From Fomes fomentarius (lineage: Eukaryota; Basidiomycota; Agaricomycetes; Polyporales; Polyporaceae), in assembly GCA_022606135.1 (NCBI GenBank), contig JABYQN010000002.1:3348001-3412000 (forward strand): DNA of 64,000 nucleotides, in the 5' to 3' direction. The translations under genes and the position numbers were made by a program. Below, piece by piece: positions 12,103-23,279 of the stretch. The notes beneath the pieces are model-generated. The model was not told where the DNA came from. It searched no databases and saw only the letters and a list, made by a program, of their open reading frames with translations. Within the stretch, counting starts at the first letter, position 1, and each line of letters opens with the position of its first letter.

Positions 12103-12860
12103 TCAGAACTTGCCAAACGACTTCGCTGCCGCCTTGTTCTTCGCCACCCGGACTACGTTGAAACGCACGGTTTTTGACAGCGGCCGGCACTGACCTGTCC
12201 AGCAGTCAGTTCGCCGTCTAGCCATTCAAAGGTTGCAGCATGCACTCACCAACAGTAACGACATCACCGATCTCCACACGGAAGGCTGGTGATACATGCG
12301 CGGCAAGGTTCTTGTGGCGCTTCTCGTAACGGTCTGCACGTACGTACACTGGGTTAGGGCGTGTCGCGCGCGTGCGAGGCAGATCGAACGTACTGTATTT
12401 CGGGACGTAGTGAAGGTAGTCCCTACGGATAATGATAGTGCGAGTCATCTTCGTCGAGATGACACGGCCGGTCAGGATGCGACCACGGATGGAGACATCC
12501 CCAGTAAAAGGGCACTTCTTGTCTGGAAACGCAGGGGTTTGCCTCTGCACATGGGGTTGCGGAAGAGCCAGAGAGACGTACCGATGTAGGTACCCTGAAT
12601 CGCCTCAGCGGGGGTCTTGAATCCAAGACCAACGTCCTTGTACCACCGCTTCTCCTTGGTGGATACCTTCTTACCAGCTGCATTTGATCCCTCCATAAGC
12701 ACTCGACCTTCGCTTGAACTATCCTCTCGGAAACATACCGCGAGCCTTCGCGTTTTGGAAGATGTTCTGCTTCTGGAATGCTTTCTCGATCTGGCAGCAT
12801 AACCACATCAACGAGCACATTCGACCTTCATGGTAATAGGATGCTCACCTGCTCGGCCAT
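12103..12860 (-). CDS. RPS11: 40S ribosomal protein uS17 (S11)
   Basis: There are six exons on the minus strand: 12860-12849, 12790-12739, 12707-12582, 12522-12394, 12333-12250 and 12194-12103. They total 495 nt, or 164 residues. The first exon is only 12 nt (MAEQ). The spliced product reads [18 protein letters not shown], then [80 protein letters not shown] and ends SFGKF. The splice at 12334-12393 restores the conserved [11 protein letters not shown]; its 60-nt intron has no in-frame stop, so the unspliced frame looks deceptively open. The product is an rRNA-binding small-subunit protein of the cytosolic ribosome. Confidence 0.96.
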
Positions 12861-13288
12861 GGCGGGGTCTTGAGGATGGAAGTGGTATGGGCCGGGCGGA
12901 TTGGCTGCCTACTGAGGTTTCTGGTCCTCGGGCGCTTAGGTGGACTGGTCAAGCCACCATCAATAAACTGTACAGTTCGGCAACACCCGGTCCGAGTAAG
13001 TCCTCCAGTACTTAGGCATATGAGCTGAGTACCGGTACCACTCCAAGTCTATTGCGAACAGTACTGATAGTGTAGATTTATAATAGTGTGGAATGTGGAT
13101 ATACATACAAATTGGTAGCTCGGGCATCGACTTTGTTTCACGTTTGGGTGCTACTGCTACAGTATGATACCTACGGAGATGACGGATGGGTGTATAATCG
13201 AAGTCTTTGTCGGATACAGAGACGTTGTAATTCGAAAAGGAGGACTTCCCGGGCTATGGAAACAAGTTCGACCTCTGCGAGTTAGGAA
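12861..13288. other. intergenic, uS17 promoter side
   Basis: Upstream region of uS17 and downstream region of the seven-transmembrane gene. No recognisable coding sequence. Confidence 0.5.
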
Positions 13289-15074
13289 TTAGGAATTTGC
13301 GGGCGGAGAGCGCCCGAAGGTCCTCAAGGACCCTGGCGTCCCTGATCTCATCCCATCCCTTGTATCGTTTTCACTCTGGTTCTCGGTGAAACCATGGTCA
13401 ATCGCGCTGGGCAGATCTCCTGGAAAGGCGGCATTATAACGGCTTTCTGTTGAAAACTGGCTACCAAAGGTCGTCAATGATGGGCCCTGAAAGGGCATAC
13501 GAAACCTCGAGGTCGTCCGTGGTGAATCTCCACTTGTGACAGCAACCTTGCTGCTGCGGTGGGGAGGCGGAGGAGGCAGGCCATTGCCCCTGCGCCAATC
13601 GCTGTGGTGAGTGAAGGCGGATGACAAAGGGTTCATCATAATCTTCTCAGGAAAGACAGGGCCCATTTGATCCACATCGCAAACAATGGTACTCTGCGCA
13701 GGGCATGTACAATCCACAGCTGTTCCCTGCGTGACTGCCAACATGCAATAAATCAGTTCCTATGCCAAAATTTGCCAAACTTGGAAACCTACCATGCTGT
13801 GAAAGATGAAAACCAGGTGCAATGCAACCATCATGCTTCTTCCTCGGGATAGGAAGGACGTGGGAAAACCATCCCTGCCACGTCTCATAGATCTCATCCT
13901 GTGCAGCGAAGATGAAGAAAAATAGTAATGGGGTCATAGCTGGCGACTAAGTCAACACGATTTCTACATATCGAGGGCGAGAAACTGAACATACCCTCCC
14001 ATAACACGCTAGCGTGGCTGAACCTGACCGTAACGGGGTTCGCGTTCCGCCATGCGACAGGATCATGATTCTTTGACTGCCCGTGCGCGCGGAACCAGAG
14101 AGAGATAACACCCGTATACAGAGCAGCAGAGATCATTGTCACAAAGACCAGCCCAGCAAACCGCCCGAACCGCTTCGTCTTGACGAAGAGCCAACCGGTC
14201 TGTTCAAGAATGGTGTCGGAATAGCGCCAAATAACGACGCCCATAATGCTGGTGATAATGACAGCTATCGCCAGAGGGATGAGAGTGAATACCATCGAGA
14301 CGATGGTGAAAGCCGTAGCGCTGAAGTAGCATGAATTCTATACTAGTTTTTGTCAGGAGAAGAGGGAGAACGGGGACTGCTGCTTACTATGTCGTAGTAC
14401 ACCGTTTCGATCTGCCCTTGTATGATCGGCGGCAAAGCAGTTATCAGGACGGGCAGAGCCCACACTGTACATGGGTTAGCGTAGATGCAGTGGTGGGCAG
14501 AGGCACTGACCAAATGGTGCGGCACAGAGAATCAGAACGCTGCGTCTAGTGAGTCGTGGGTAATCGTCGGCACTGCGCTTGGGCTTGGCTTGGAGCAACG
14601 CCAGCGACAGGCACGGCTGGATGTACAAGGTCAGCCATGCGATGGTGTGGATGAGGAGCGCACAAACCAATGTGAAGCTCACTGCAAAGGCCGCCTTAGC
14701 CACAGTCAAATAGCGCAGCCTGAGTAGTCTAGGTGAATACAGACATGGGACGGTGAAATGAACGCTCACAGAATAGATTGCGCAACACAGAAGTTTATCA
14801 TCCCGGGATGTTGATGGAGCTCGTCACCCATACGTAGCGGGACAATTTTGTGTACGATTGGTGGTATGATGTCCAGGACAGAGCGTATGAGGCATGAGAT
14901 AATGAGCGCCTTGACCATTGAGTGTTTCGGTGCTGGAGTGACCAGCAAGAGCGTAAACAGCAAGATGTTGCACAACTTCAAACAGAATGGAGTCAGCACT
15001 TCCAGCATGGGCGGTAAGCTGGGACATACCTCCAGTACAATCACCGTCGTTGTCAAGACGCCGGTTGTTGACAT
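13289..15074 (-). CDS. orphan seven-transmembrane receptor-like protein
   Basis: Seven exons on the minus strand fit together in phase: 15074-15030, 14975-14770, 14728 (or 14719)-14511, 14464-14388, 14337-13995, 13939-13793 and 13734-13289. They give about 493 residues. Seven hydrophobic segments are visible, including LCNILLFTLLLV, MVKALIISCLIRSVLDIIP, AFAVSFTLVCALLIHTIAW, VWALPVLITALPPII, LIPLAIAVIITSIMGVVIW, FAGLVFVTMISAALYTGVI and AMTPLLFFFIFAAQ. The last is followed by DEIYETW, like the short helix after TM7 of basidiomycete receptors. A cytoplasmic tail of about 160 residues is Ser/Pro-rich with a polyproline run. The topology suggests a G-protein-coupled receptor, but I cannot place it in STE3, Git3 or another named class. 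Confidence 0.75.
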
Positions 15075-15994
15075 CTCTGAAAGTGAGCGGGGTGACTATT
15101 AGTCCAGGTGTAACTATTAGTCCAGGAGACGGCCAGTGGGAGGGCTCGGGAATGGCGGTTGCCACGTCCAGCACTGCAGTTTATAGGTATATCTCATGAT
15201 GAGCGGCCCAGAGTTGATTCTATCAAGCCAGTAAGCTGTCTTCGGCAGGCAGTGCGGGCAACATATTCATGGTGCCGTATGGGAAATTTGTCCGGAGAGA
15301 AGCCTGGAAGAAGGCAGCGAATGATACAGTTTGACCGTGCAGCTGTTGATCAACGCCGGGTGCCTGGATAGCGTGAGGCCTTTGTTCGACCTACACAACA
15401 GGTATAATTCGCGCACTTGAGGTGCAAGTGAAACGGGACGATCCTGATTATGGCCGTCCGTCCGCGCAGATAAGGTCTAACCTCAACTGGACATTGGTGT
15501 CAGAATCATGCGGTCGACTTGAGATTTACGCGGTAATCGAGTTGAACCATTTACATAATCCCCACATAGTTTGAGGACGAGCAGAGCATGATCTATAAGG
15601 CTTCCGTGAGGTGAGGGGTACAAGGAGTTAGTAACTTACGTGGACAACTGCAGTCGCCGTTACGCGTACGGCCGCGTTTGGGCGCGTTAGTCACGGGCGC
15701 CTGCGGAATGTATCGCGTCCTCGCGTCATAGACCGCCAGCTTCACATGCTTGCTACCGTTCCCCAGCCTCGCTTGGTCACTGCCCACTCAAATATCACTT
15801 CATGGCTCAAAAATATTGACTTAAAGAGGCTCTGTGCTGGAGAACGATTCCCAACGACCCAGACTCACCCTTGTCGCGTGGGGTAACTCATGCTCGTCAC
15901 GGTCACGATACGCGTCAAAGCCGTCCTTCGAGCCCAGTCGCGTCTACCCCGCCTGCCACCGTACCACCACATCCACATCTCCCCTCCAGCCACC
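15075..15994. other. divergent intergenic region
   Basis: Lies between the starts of the receptor-like gene (minus) and DNA ligase I (plus), so it should contain both promoters. A 64-codon minus frame at 15593-15787 shows no recognisable domain and is not called. Confidence 0.5.
15092..15126. repeat. short direct tandem repeat, two units
   Basis: Two adjacent copies of a 17-18 nt unit (gtgactattagtccagg, then tgtaactattagtccagg) lie just upstream of the receptor-like gene start. Function is unknown; they could be paired protein-binding sites. Confidence 0.7.
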
Positions 15995-18900
15995 ATGGGA
16001 CGTCAACAAACACTTGGTAAGCTTGACCCCGAAGCTATCGTAGTGTGTCTAACGCGTTCTTTCAGGCAAGTTCTTCGGGACGACCGGAGATCCGCCTGTC
16101 CAAACTAGCCTTGAGGATGCGTTCGGCGGGAAGAGGAAACGCATCGTGAAGGCGGAGGTGAAAAAGGAGACCACCAAAGACAAGATGGACAAGGAGGAAC
16201 GCGATGGAGGTGCGTCGCGTGCCAAGTCTGCGTGCCAATTGTGGTGACCGTGGTTCCAGCGACGCGGTCACTATCACCTACCCAGGATGGTACGTTCATT
16301 TCCTGGTCCTCCCCGCATCTCATTTAACATTAGTACCAGTATCAGAGAAGCGTCCTGCACAGAAGAGACGGAGAATCATCGAGCCTGATTCCACCGACTC
16401 CTTGGATCGTGGGTGTTAACCTGACCCTTCGTCCGAGCAAGTCTAACTACTGTCTCCCAGCTGGTCCATCAAGTTCCTTGAAGTCTGATACATCTGTCAC
16501 GAAGCCATCATCATTAAAAGCGACCAAGGGAGCGAGCATTCTACCCAAAGCCAAGATCAGGAGCAAGGCTCAGTTGGCTGTCGTTGAAGATGAGCCAATG
16601 GAAGAAGACGACGCGGTGGCCGCTACGTCGTCGTCCTCAAGTCCCGAGGACGATGTAGATGAAGGCGAAGAGGAGGTGGATGCAGATGAGGAGTTAGAGG
16701 AGGAAGATGACGTTGCTTCTCAGAAGTCGGTTCATGATCCTCATCAACACTTGCGCCGTACTTGACGGTTCTCCTTGTAGTGCGGAAGCTGCTCTACTAC
16801 GGACCAAAGACGTTGACTTGCCAGGCGGATGGAAAACTGGAGATCCGTACGTTTCCGCACTCACGTCCTTCTATCACGAGTTTGAATTGTGGTTGTTTAG
16901 AGTACCTTACGCCGCACTAGCAAAAGTGTTCGCGTTAATCGAGGCGACTACGAAGCGTATCGAGAAGACCTCATTGTTGACATCATTCCTCTTGCTGGTC
17001 ATTCGTCGTCGAGCACAAGGAGACACCTGGTCTCTCCTGCAAGCCGTATATCTCTGTATCAACCGAGTATGTGGATAATCCTATGACCTCCGATACGGGC
17101 CTCGTGCTTACACTGCCTCAGTTATGTCCTGACTATGTTGGCATTGAATTGGGCATCGGTGAAAGTTTGCTCGTGAAGGCTATCAGCGAGTCCACTGGGC
17201 GTAGCATGGCGACGGTCAAGGCCGACCTCAAAAAGGAGGGCGATCTTGGACTGGTTGCGATGGTCAGTAATTTCCCTGGCATTAGCACTGCCCATGCTGA
17301 TGGCATGACGAACAGAATTCCAAGAACAGTCAAAAGACACTGTTCAAGCCCAAGCCCCTGACACTCCCAACTGTATTCAAGAACCTCAAGGAAATTGCCC
17401 TGAGTAGTGGCCATTCGGTAAGCTATATGACAATACCTTATCCAGATGTATTCACTGGCGTGTCTATTCCAGTCGCAAAACAAGAAAGTAGCGATCATCA
17501 CGAAGCTGTTAGCCTCTTGTCAGGGTCAGGAAGCGAAGTACATTGTCCGAAGTTTGGAAGGCAAACTCCGAATAGGTAATGCTGAGCGCACTGTTCTGGT
17601 CGCGCTTGCACATGCTGCAGTGCTCGCGGAACAGGAGAGCTGTGAGTGTTCGGGATAATCAGAGCGCCGCGAAATTCTGAACAATTGCATTGTATAGCTA
17701 ACAAGAGGCTAAACAAAGAGAAGCTTGCCGAGCGGCTCGAGAACGCTACAGGTATCATCAAGCAAGTGTACAGGTGAGTCGACATTTTGGGACTTTATGT
17801 GGCGGCGGCATCTCGTCTGATCATCTACCAATGCAGCGAGCTTCCGAGCTACGACCTCGTCATACCCGCGCTTCTCAACGTTGGCATTGACAAGTTGCGG
17901 GAGGAATGCAAGCTTAGCCCTGGCGTGCCATTGAAGCCAATGTTAGCCAAGCCAACAAAGGCCATTGGAGAGGTGCTCGACAAATTTGAAGGGAAGAAGT
18001 TCACGTGCGAGTACAAGTACGATGGCGAACGGGCTCAAGTGCGTTCTGTTGTCCTCGTATAATCCTGACTGTGGCATTCATTCATACGTACGTCTCTTCT
18101 CCCAGGTCCATAAACTGGCAGATGGCACGATTGCGGTCTTCAGCCGCAATTCAGAGGACATGAGCAAGAAGTACCCGGACCTGATGGAGCAGCTGCCCCG
18201 AGTACGTTATCTGTTATCTTGGGGTCCGACCTCGGAGTTCCCTTCTCCCGTGGGGCTGCAATGACTGACAATATGCTGCACATGCACAGTGCGTCAAAGA
18301 GAGCACTAAGACATTCGTGTTCGATGCCGAGGCAGTGGCCATCGACAAAGACACCGCCAAGCTCCTTCCATTCCAAGAATTGAGCAGACGGAAGAGGAAG
18401 GACGTCAAGGTCGAGGACATCAAAGTCCGTGTCTGTCTGTTTGCGTTTGATCTGCTCTACCTGAATGGTGAGGTGCGTGGCGATTCCATCCCTATCTTCC
18501 TTCCATCTCTCCTTGTCACACCCCGTCTCGCTGGGAACCATCCGCCGCTCACTGACTATCATTCTCGCCACACTCCATGCGGCCGTCACCCTCTCTGCTC
18601 TCCGGTCGCACGTCGGAATGCTTCCCGCGTACAGCCCCTCCTGCATAAGGACTTCTTGGAGCGTCGGGAGATGCTCAAGGAGCACTTCCAGTCGGTTGAC
18701 CGCGAGTTCCAATTCGCGAAGGCGTCGGACTGCGAGACGACGGACGAGATCCAGACGTTCCTCGAGGAGAGCGTCAAAGATGGTTGCGAAGGGCTCATGG
18801 TCAAGATGCTTGAGGGCGAGCTCAGCCACTACCAGCCCAGTCGGCGGACTGTGAACTGGCTGAAGGTGAGTGATAGCCCCCCAGCACGCCCCATAACTTG

Positions 18901-19590
18901 ATGCGAGTCGACCTCATTGTTCGTTCTGTCTGCATTCGCGTAGCTCAAGAAGGATTACCTCGCGGGCGTCGGTGACTCGCTCGACCTTGTTGTGGTCGGC
19001 GGGTACTACGGCAAGGGCAAGCGGACAAACGTCTACGGCGCGTTCCTCCTCGCGTGCTATGACGCGGACTCCGAGGAGTACCAGACTATTTGCAAGATCG
19101 GCACCGGGTTCAGCGACGAAGCGCTGCAGTCGCACTACGAGAGCCTCAAACCGCTTGAGATACAAACCCCGCGCGGCGACATCAAGGTCGGAGGCGCGAA
19201 GCCGGACGTGTGGTTTGAGCCCAAGATTGTATGGGAGGTCCTCACTGCGGATCTTAGTCTGAGTCCCATCTACACGGCCGCGCAAGGTTTAGTAAGTGCT
19301 GAAACACGCGCGCAGTACATTCGGTGTGCTGATGTGCGCGACCATATACATAGGTGGAGGAGCGGGGTATTTCGCTGCGTTTCCCCCGTTTCATCAAAAT
19401 TCGGGATGACAAGAGCGTAGATGACGCAACAGGGCCTGAGCAGGTAAGCTGCGCGGCGCGCTCGATTTAGACCCTGTCATTTGAGCTGACGCGCTCCGTT
19501 CAGATAGCAGAGATGTATCAGCGACAAGCCCTCGCACAGAGCAAAGGGAAGAAGGGGAAGGGCGGCGACGCCGACGACGGCTTTTGGTGA
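15995..19590 (+). CDS. CDC9: ATP-dependent DNA ligase I
   Basis: Joins Okazaki fragments and seals nicks in replication and repair. The start at 15995 gives [12 protein letters not shown] after splicing of intron 1 (16017-16065). This is a PCNA-interacting PIP box (Q-x2-L-x2-FF) at the extreme N-terminus. A disordered basic then acidic linker follows, then the DNA-binding domain ([34 protein letters not shown]). The nucleotidyltransferase domain has the adenylated lysine in [10 protein letters not shown]. Later motifs are [40 protein letters not shown] and [15 protein letters not shown]. About 16 exons are needed; the C-terminus ends DADDGFW at 19590. The exon junction around 18474-18631 spans a longer intron of about 158 nt and is the least certain. 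Confidence 0.95.
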
Positions 19591-19759
19591 ATGTGGACAT
19601 GGTTGTGCTCGTCTGAGCTGTTTTCACGCTTCCGTATATCCTGTTCGTCGCAATGTTCTCCTTACGATTATTGTAAGTTATCTATGGTGGGTAACAAGGC
19701 AGCAAGGTCGGCCAATGTCCGGACAATATGCAATATGGGGGCATGGAGCAGAAAGTGCA

Positions 19760-20386
19760 TTATTTTGGTGCAACCGCCTTGGCAGTCTCCTGGACAGCGT
19801 CTGCGGCCTTCTCAGCGATAGGCTTACTTGTGTCCTGCTTGTCCTTGCCACCCAAGTACCAGTAGTTGACGAAGCGAGCACCCTGCACGAGCTGAGCGGT
19901 GGCGTTGGTGCCGTGGCACGCGAAGAGCAGGTAATTCCGTGGTTGTACGCGCCACGCTGGACAGTGCGCATTGCGCATGAGTCTAGACATCCCGGGCGTC
20001 GACGTATAGCGTGTCACGTACCGAAACGCATAAACACCATACTGGGAGGGTTTTTGAGGGTTGAATGCGAGTGGAGATAACGCGGATATTGTGTGAAACT
20101 CACGAGTAGGAAGCCAGCGCGGTGGTCATTGGACCCGAGATAACCTCCTCATCCTTGCGCAAGTCAGCGAGAGCAGCGAGGGGCAGGCCCCAGTTGGCGA
20201 CCTATGTCTGGGAGGTGAGTCGACTCATTTGTGGCTGCAGAGCGTCAATTACTGACTGGTCCCCAGAAATGTGTGCCTGCGAGGATTCGGTGAGCGAGCG
20301 GGGCGATGGTAGAGACACAGAAACGCACTGAAGAAGTATTCGCGGGCAGCGGGGGACTGGAGCCATCTGACGAATTGGGAGGCCAT
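19760..20386 (-). CDS. MPC1: mitochondrial pyruvate carrier subunit 1
   Basis: There are five exons on the minus strand: 20386-20329, 20276-20257, 20201-20104, 20041-20022 and 19956-19760. They total 393 nt, or 130 residues. Two exons are only 20 nt. The spliced protein reads [63 protein letters not shown] and [16 protein letters not shown], then NYWYLGG and a short Lys/Ala-rich tail. The THFWGP, NWGLP, [18 protein letters not shown] signatures identify MPC1. With an MPC2/3 partner it forms the inner-membrane heterodimer that imports pyruvate into the matrix. Confidence 0.95.
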
Positions 20387-20839
20387 GGTGGGAGGAATAA
20401 TGGCGGTCTGACGACTGACGAGCAAAGTTGGCCGCGCTCAAGCCTCAGGCTACTGTGGGCATCCCACGTGGCCTGGAGGGCGCTCTGATGCCGGTCGGAG
20501 GAGACTTGGAGCAGGGTGACGCTGGCTGGCTGAGGTGGCTGCACGGATCTCTCTCTGGCTTCTGTGAACCGCAGTGGGATGTGGTGAGTACCGGCACTGG
20601 CAACACGCTGGACTGTGCTGGCCCCGGACGCTTTTACTGCAGGAATGCCTCTGCTCATCACACTCGTTCATCTGCAACGAGGCGGCGGCGCTAGTCTCAT
20701 ATCCAAAATGTAGTCTTCTTGCCACTCCCCTCTCGCCCGCCCTCTTCCCATCCCCCTCTCTCTTGGCCCTCTGCTTGCCTTCAGCTGCCTTCTCTCCCCG
20801 TCTTGTGACTGCCCCTCTGCAAGATCCACGAGCTCGATC
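20387..20839. promoter_or_regulatory. divergent promoter region, CT-rich
   Basis: This segment separates the starts of MPC1 (minus) and the next gene (plus). The 20715-20800 part is a pyrimidine-rich tract typical of fungal core promoters upstream of the plus-strand transcript. Confidence 0.55.
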
Positions 20840-22287
20840 ATGCAGGCCTTCCCCAGCAGCGATCGCTTCTATGGCCAGCAGCCGCCGTCATACGTCCAGC
20901 AGCCGCAGTATTACCACCAGTTTCCTGCCTATGGCTTCCCGCAAGCTGGTCCACAGCCCATCGCGGCACCCTTTCCGGTCTACCCGAACGCGACAGCGAA
21001 CTTGCAGCCTGGCACGCCCGCAAATGGCCGACCGCGCCCCCTGGATCGCGAACTCTCTCGTGCCTCAACACCCGGACGGTCAGGCCTGAGGCCTCTCAAG
21101 TCTGCGCTGAAGAGGACGCGTACGCCAGACCCTGGGATGCCTCCTGGAGAAGCACCCTCGCTTGCGAGAGGTCGTTCGTCGGACACCATCCGTCGTCAGA
21201 GGACGCGCTCGGGCTCCCGCATGCGCTCCCACTCCATTCCGCGATTCGTGCCCAGTGCGTGGTATTTTCTTCATATGTTGAAAGCCACATGTCTAATATC
21301 AGACTAGGTCACCTTATCCTCACGCTGCGGTCGACGAACGAGCTGCTTTTGGAGAACCTCCTCGATCCGGACGCAGTTGCTGAGCTCGCGCAGGAGGTCC
21401 TGACAATATGGCAGCAAGGCATCAACCGACAAGGACACAGTCGCGGCAAGTGGAAGGTGGAGTTTGCCGGGAGCCCGTGGGCTAGTGTGGGGTTGGACGC
21501 TATCTTGTACGTCATGAGCAGCGTGTCTATCGTGCCATTTCTCTCGTTTACCGTCCGCTTTAGAGCCGGCAGGATGATCAATCGACTCTACTTCATGCTT
21601 GCTCGCTTAGTACGTCCATTCGCTCCTACTATCATATCTTGTAGCTCACTGTCTAGAAGGGCTACTCATACGTCTCAACAGTCAACGTTGGACATCCAGT
21701 GCGTATCCCGTACTCCAGTCTCCTCGATCCTGACCCTGACGCGACGTGAATCGTAGTGGAAGCCTCCACAGCTCATCTTCACTGAATCGGCGCCTGACTA
21801 CGAAACCTATGTCTTCTCCATGATGATCACCAAGTCCGGCGATAGGCTCACAATACTGGACGGTCCACCTCAACTGACGCAAGAGCTGGGCATCGGACTA
21901 AGGGCCAACTTTCCGCGCAAGATCACAACAGATCGCGCCACAGAAGATGGGCTGCACATCTACGAAGTCCGGAGAGGCGGTCACGGAGGTACACTTCCAC
22001 GCGCTCTTCTCTCATTCTCCGTTGTCGCAGCTCACCTGCCTAATAACTCTATACTCACAGTCGAGGTAGACAAAAGCCTCCTGGTCGCCTACATTCTCAA
22101 GTTCTTCAAGGACGTCGGCTTCAAGCTCTGCGGGAGCGTACCCATGGGCACCCGGAGCATCTTCCACATCGGCCAGCGGAAAGAACTCTGGGTCTTCAAG
22201 TTCCCGTCGCGGAGCCGTCCGAAGGAATTCGGGAGGCGGCCGTCAAGCCGCATGAGCCGCCAGAGTCGTGGCGACCACGAGGACTGA
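20840..22287 (+). CDS. unrecognised protein with disordered N-terminus
   Basis: I do not recognise this family. Splicing gives a low-complexity start (MQAFPSSDRFYGQQPPSY, many Gln, Tyr and Pro). An Arg/Ser-rich basic segment follows (TRSGSRMRSHSIPRF), resembling a nuclear or RNA-binding linker. A folded-looking domain of about 200 residues comes last: LILTLRSTNELLLENLL, WKVEFAGSPWASVGLDAI, RMINRLYFMLARLGYSY, LIFTESAPDYETYVFSMM, FKLCGSVPMGTR and RKELWVFKF. Introns lie near 21254-21306, 21508-21564, 21609-21658, 21700-21756 and 21988-22060. The protein ends in a basic SRMSRQSRGDHED tail at 22287. Consistent reading frame and conserved-looking hydrophobic patterning support a real gene. Confidence 0.7.
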
Positions 22288-22956
22288 CGCGTAACCCTGC
22301 GTGTTAAAATAACGATCGACGACTGGTTTCACGATCTGCGACGGGTATTCACGATGGAGGGGCACATGTGCTGCGCTCCCGTCATGCTTGATCCTGATGC
22401 TTTGTGATACTGCTGGAATGCTGCTGCATGTACTCTGGGATGTATGGCTGCGGCGTTTTGTGTATATCTTATATCTCCCACTGGTGATTTGTATCGATGC
22501 GTCATGCTTGCTTTGTATGTGTATTTTTGAATATACAGTTAACGGTCCGTTTTCTTGGTCGGTCGCACGATCGAGTATAGGCACGGTATGGAATTGGCGA
22601 GTGGATACGCTACGGCGGCGTGTACGGTGAGATTGGGACAACTCAAACCATTTCTTGCGGTTATGCCAGGCATGATCGACAGGCCACCGTTGCTCTAACC
22701 ACAAAGCACCTCTCGGTATCCATTGGTATAAACCTTTCGGCAAGCCACACCTCGTGAAGATATTCCCCGAGTCACAGCTCCGAGACATTCTGTAATCGAG
22801 TGATAGCAATAGCTCGCGGTTGTCCGAACAGCGACTGGAATGACTTTCAAAGTGCCTTCCATCTTGGTGGGCAACATGTGTTTCATAATGAGCGATCGAT
22901 CATATGACATATTCATCGTATACGTATGGCGCATGAGTCGACGAAGGAAAACCGAT

Positions 22957-22977
22957 GACCAACGACCAACGACCAAC
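22957..22977. repeat. gaccaac heptamer, three units
   Basis: Three perfect tandem copies of gaccaac in non-coding DNA; a small minisatellite. Confidence 0.85.
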
Positions 22978-23054
22978 GATCGAGAACTGCACGGCGTAGT
23001 AGTGATACGACCCGAGCGCGGGCCCTGCGGCAGGATGCAACACGGATCTCAAAG

Positions 23055-23279
23055 CTACTTCTTTGGCCCCGGTTTGGTTATCTTCACATCCGGTCTCTTA
23101 GGACCTTGTGTGCTGTTGCCGTCCGGATGGCCCATCGTGGTAAATGTGGTAGTAGGGCTGAGAAGGTGAATGTGTCGGCCTGTGAGGCGATGCTTGGGGT
23201 GGGTGGGCGCTGAGTCGCGACTGCGTGCAGGGAACCTGGTGCCATCATGGTTAGCTGATGGGCTGAACGCAGAGAACAT
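23055..23279 (-). pseudogene. possible diverged or degenerate member of the WFAPKG family
   Basis: The 3' end reads GPKRPDVKITKPGPKK then TAG. This closely matches the last residues of the array gene at 29772-30186 (GSPKIVKITKPPTPK), also at DNA level (shared ggtttggt-atctt-aca). A phase-2-like acceptor (AG then C) sits about 100 nt upstream, as in the other genes. However, the acidic run and WFAP motif are missing, and I could not build exons 1 and 2 convincingly. It may be a relic or a chance resemblance. Confidence 0.3.

Noticed and set aside
22957..22977. CRISPR-like or telomere-like array
   Set aside because: Three contiguous heptamers without spacers in a eukaryotic genome; a simple minisatellite.
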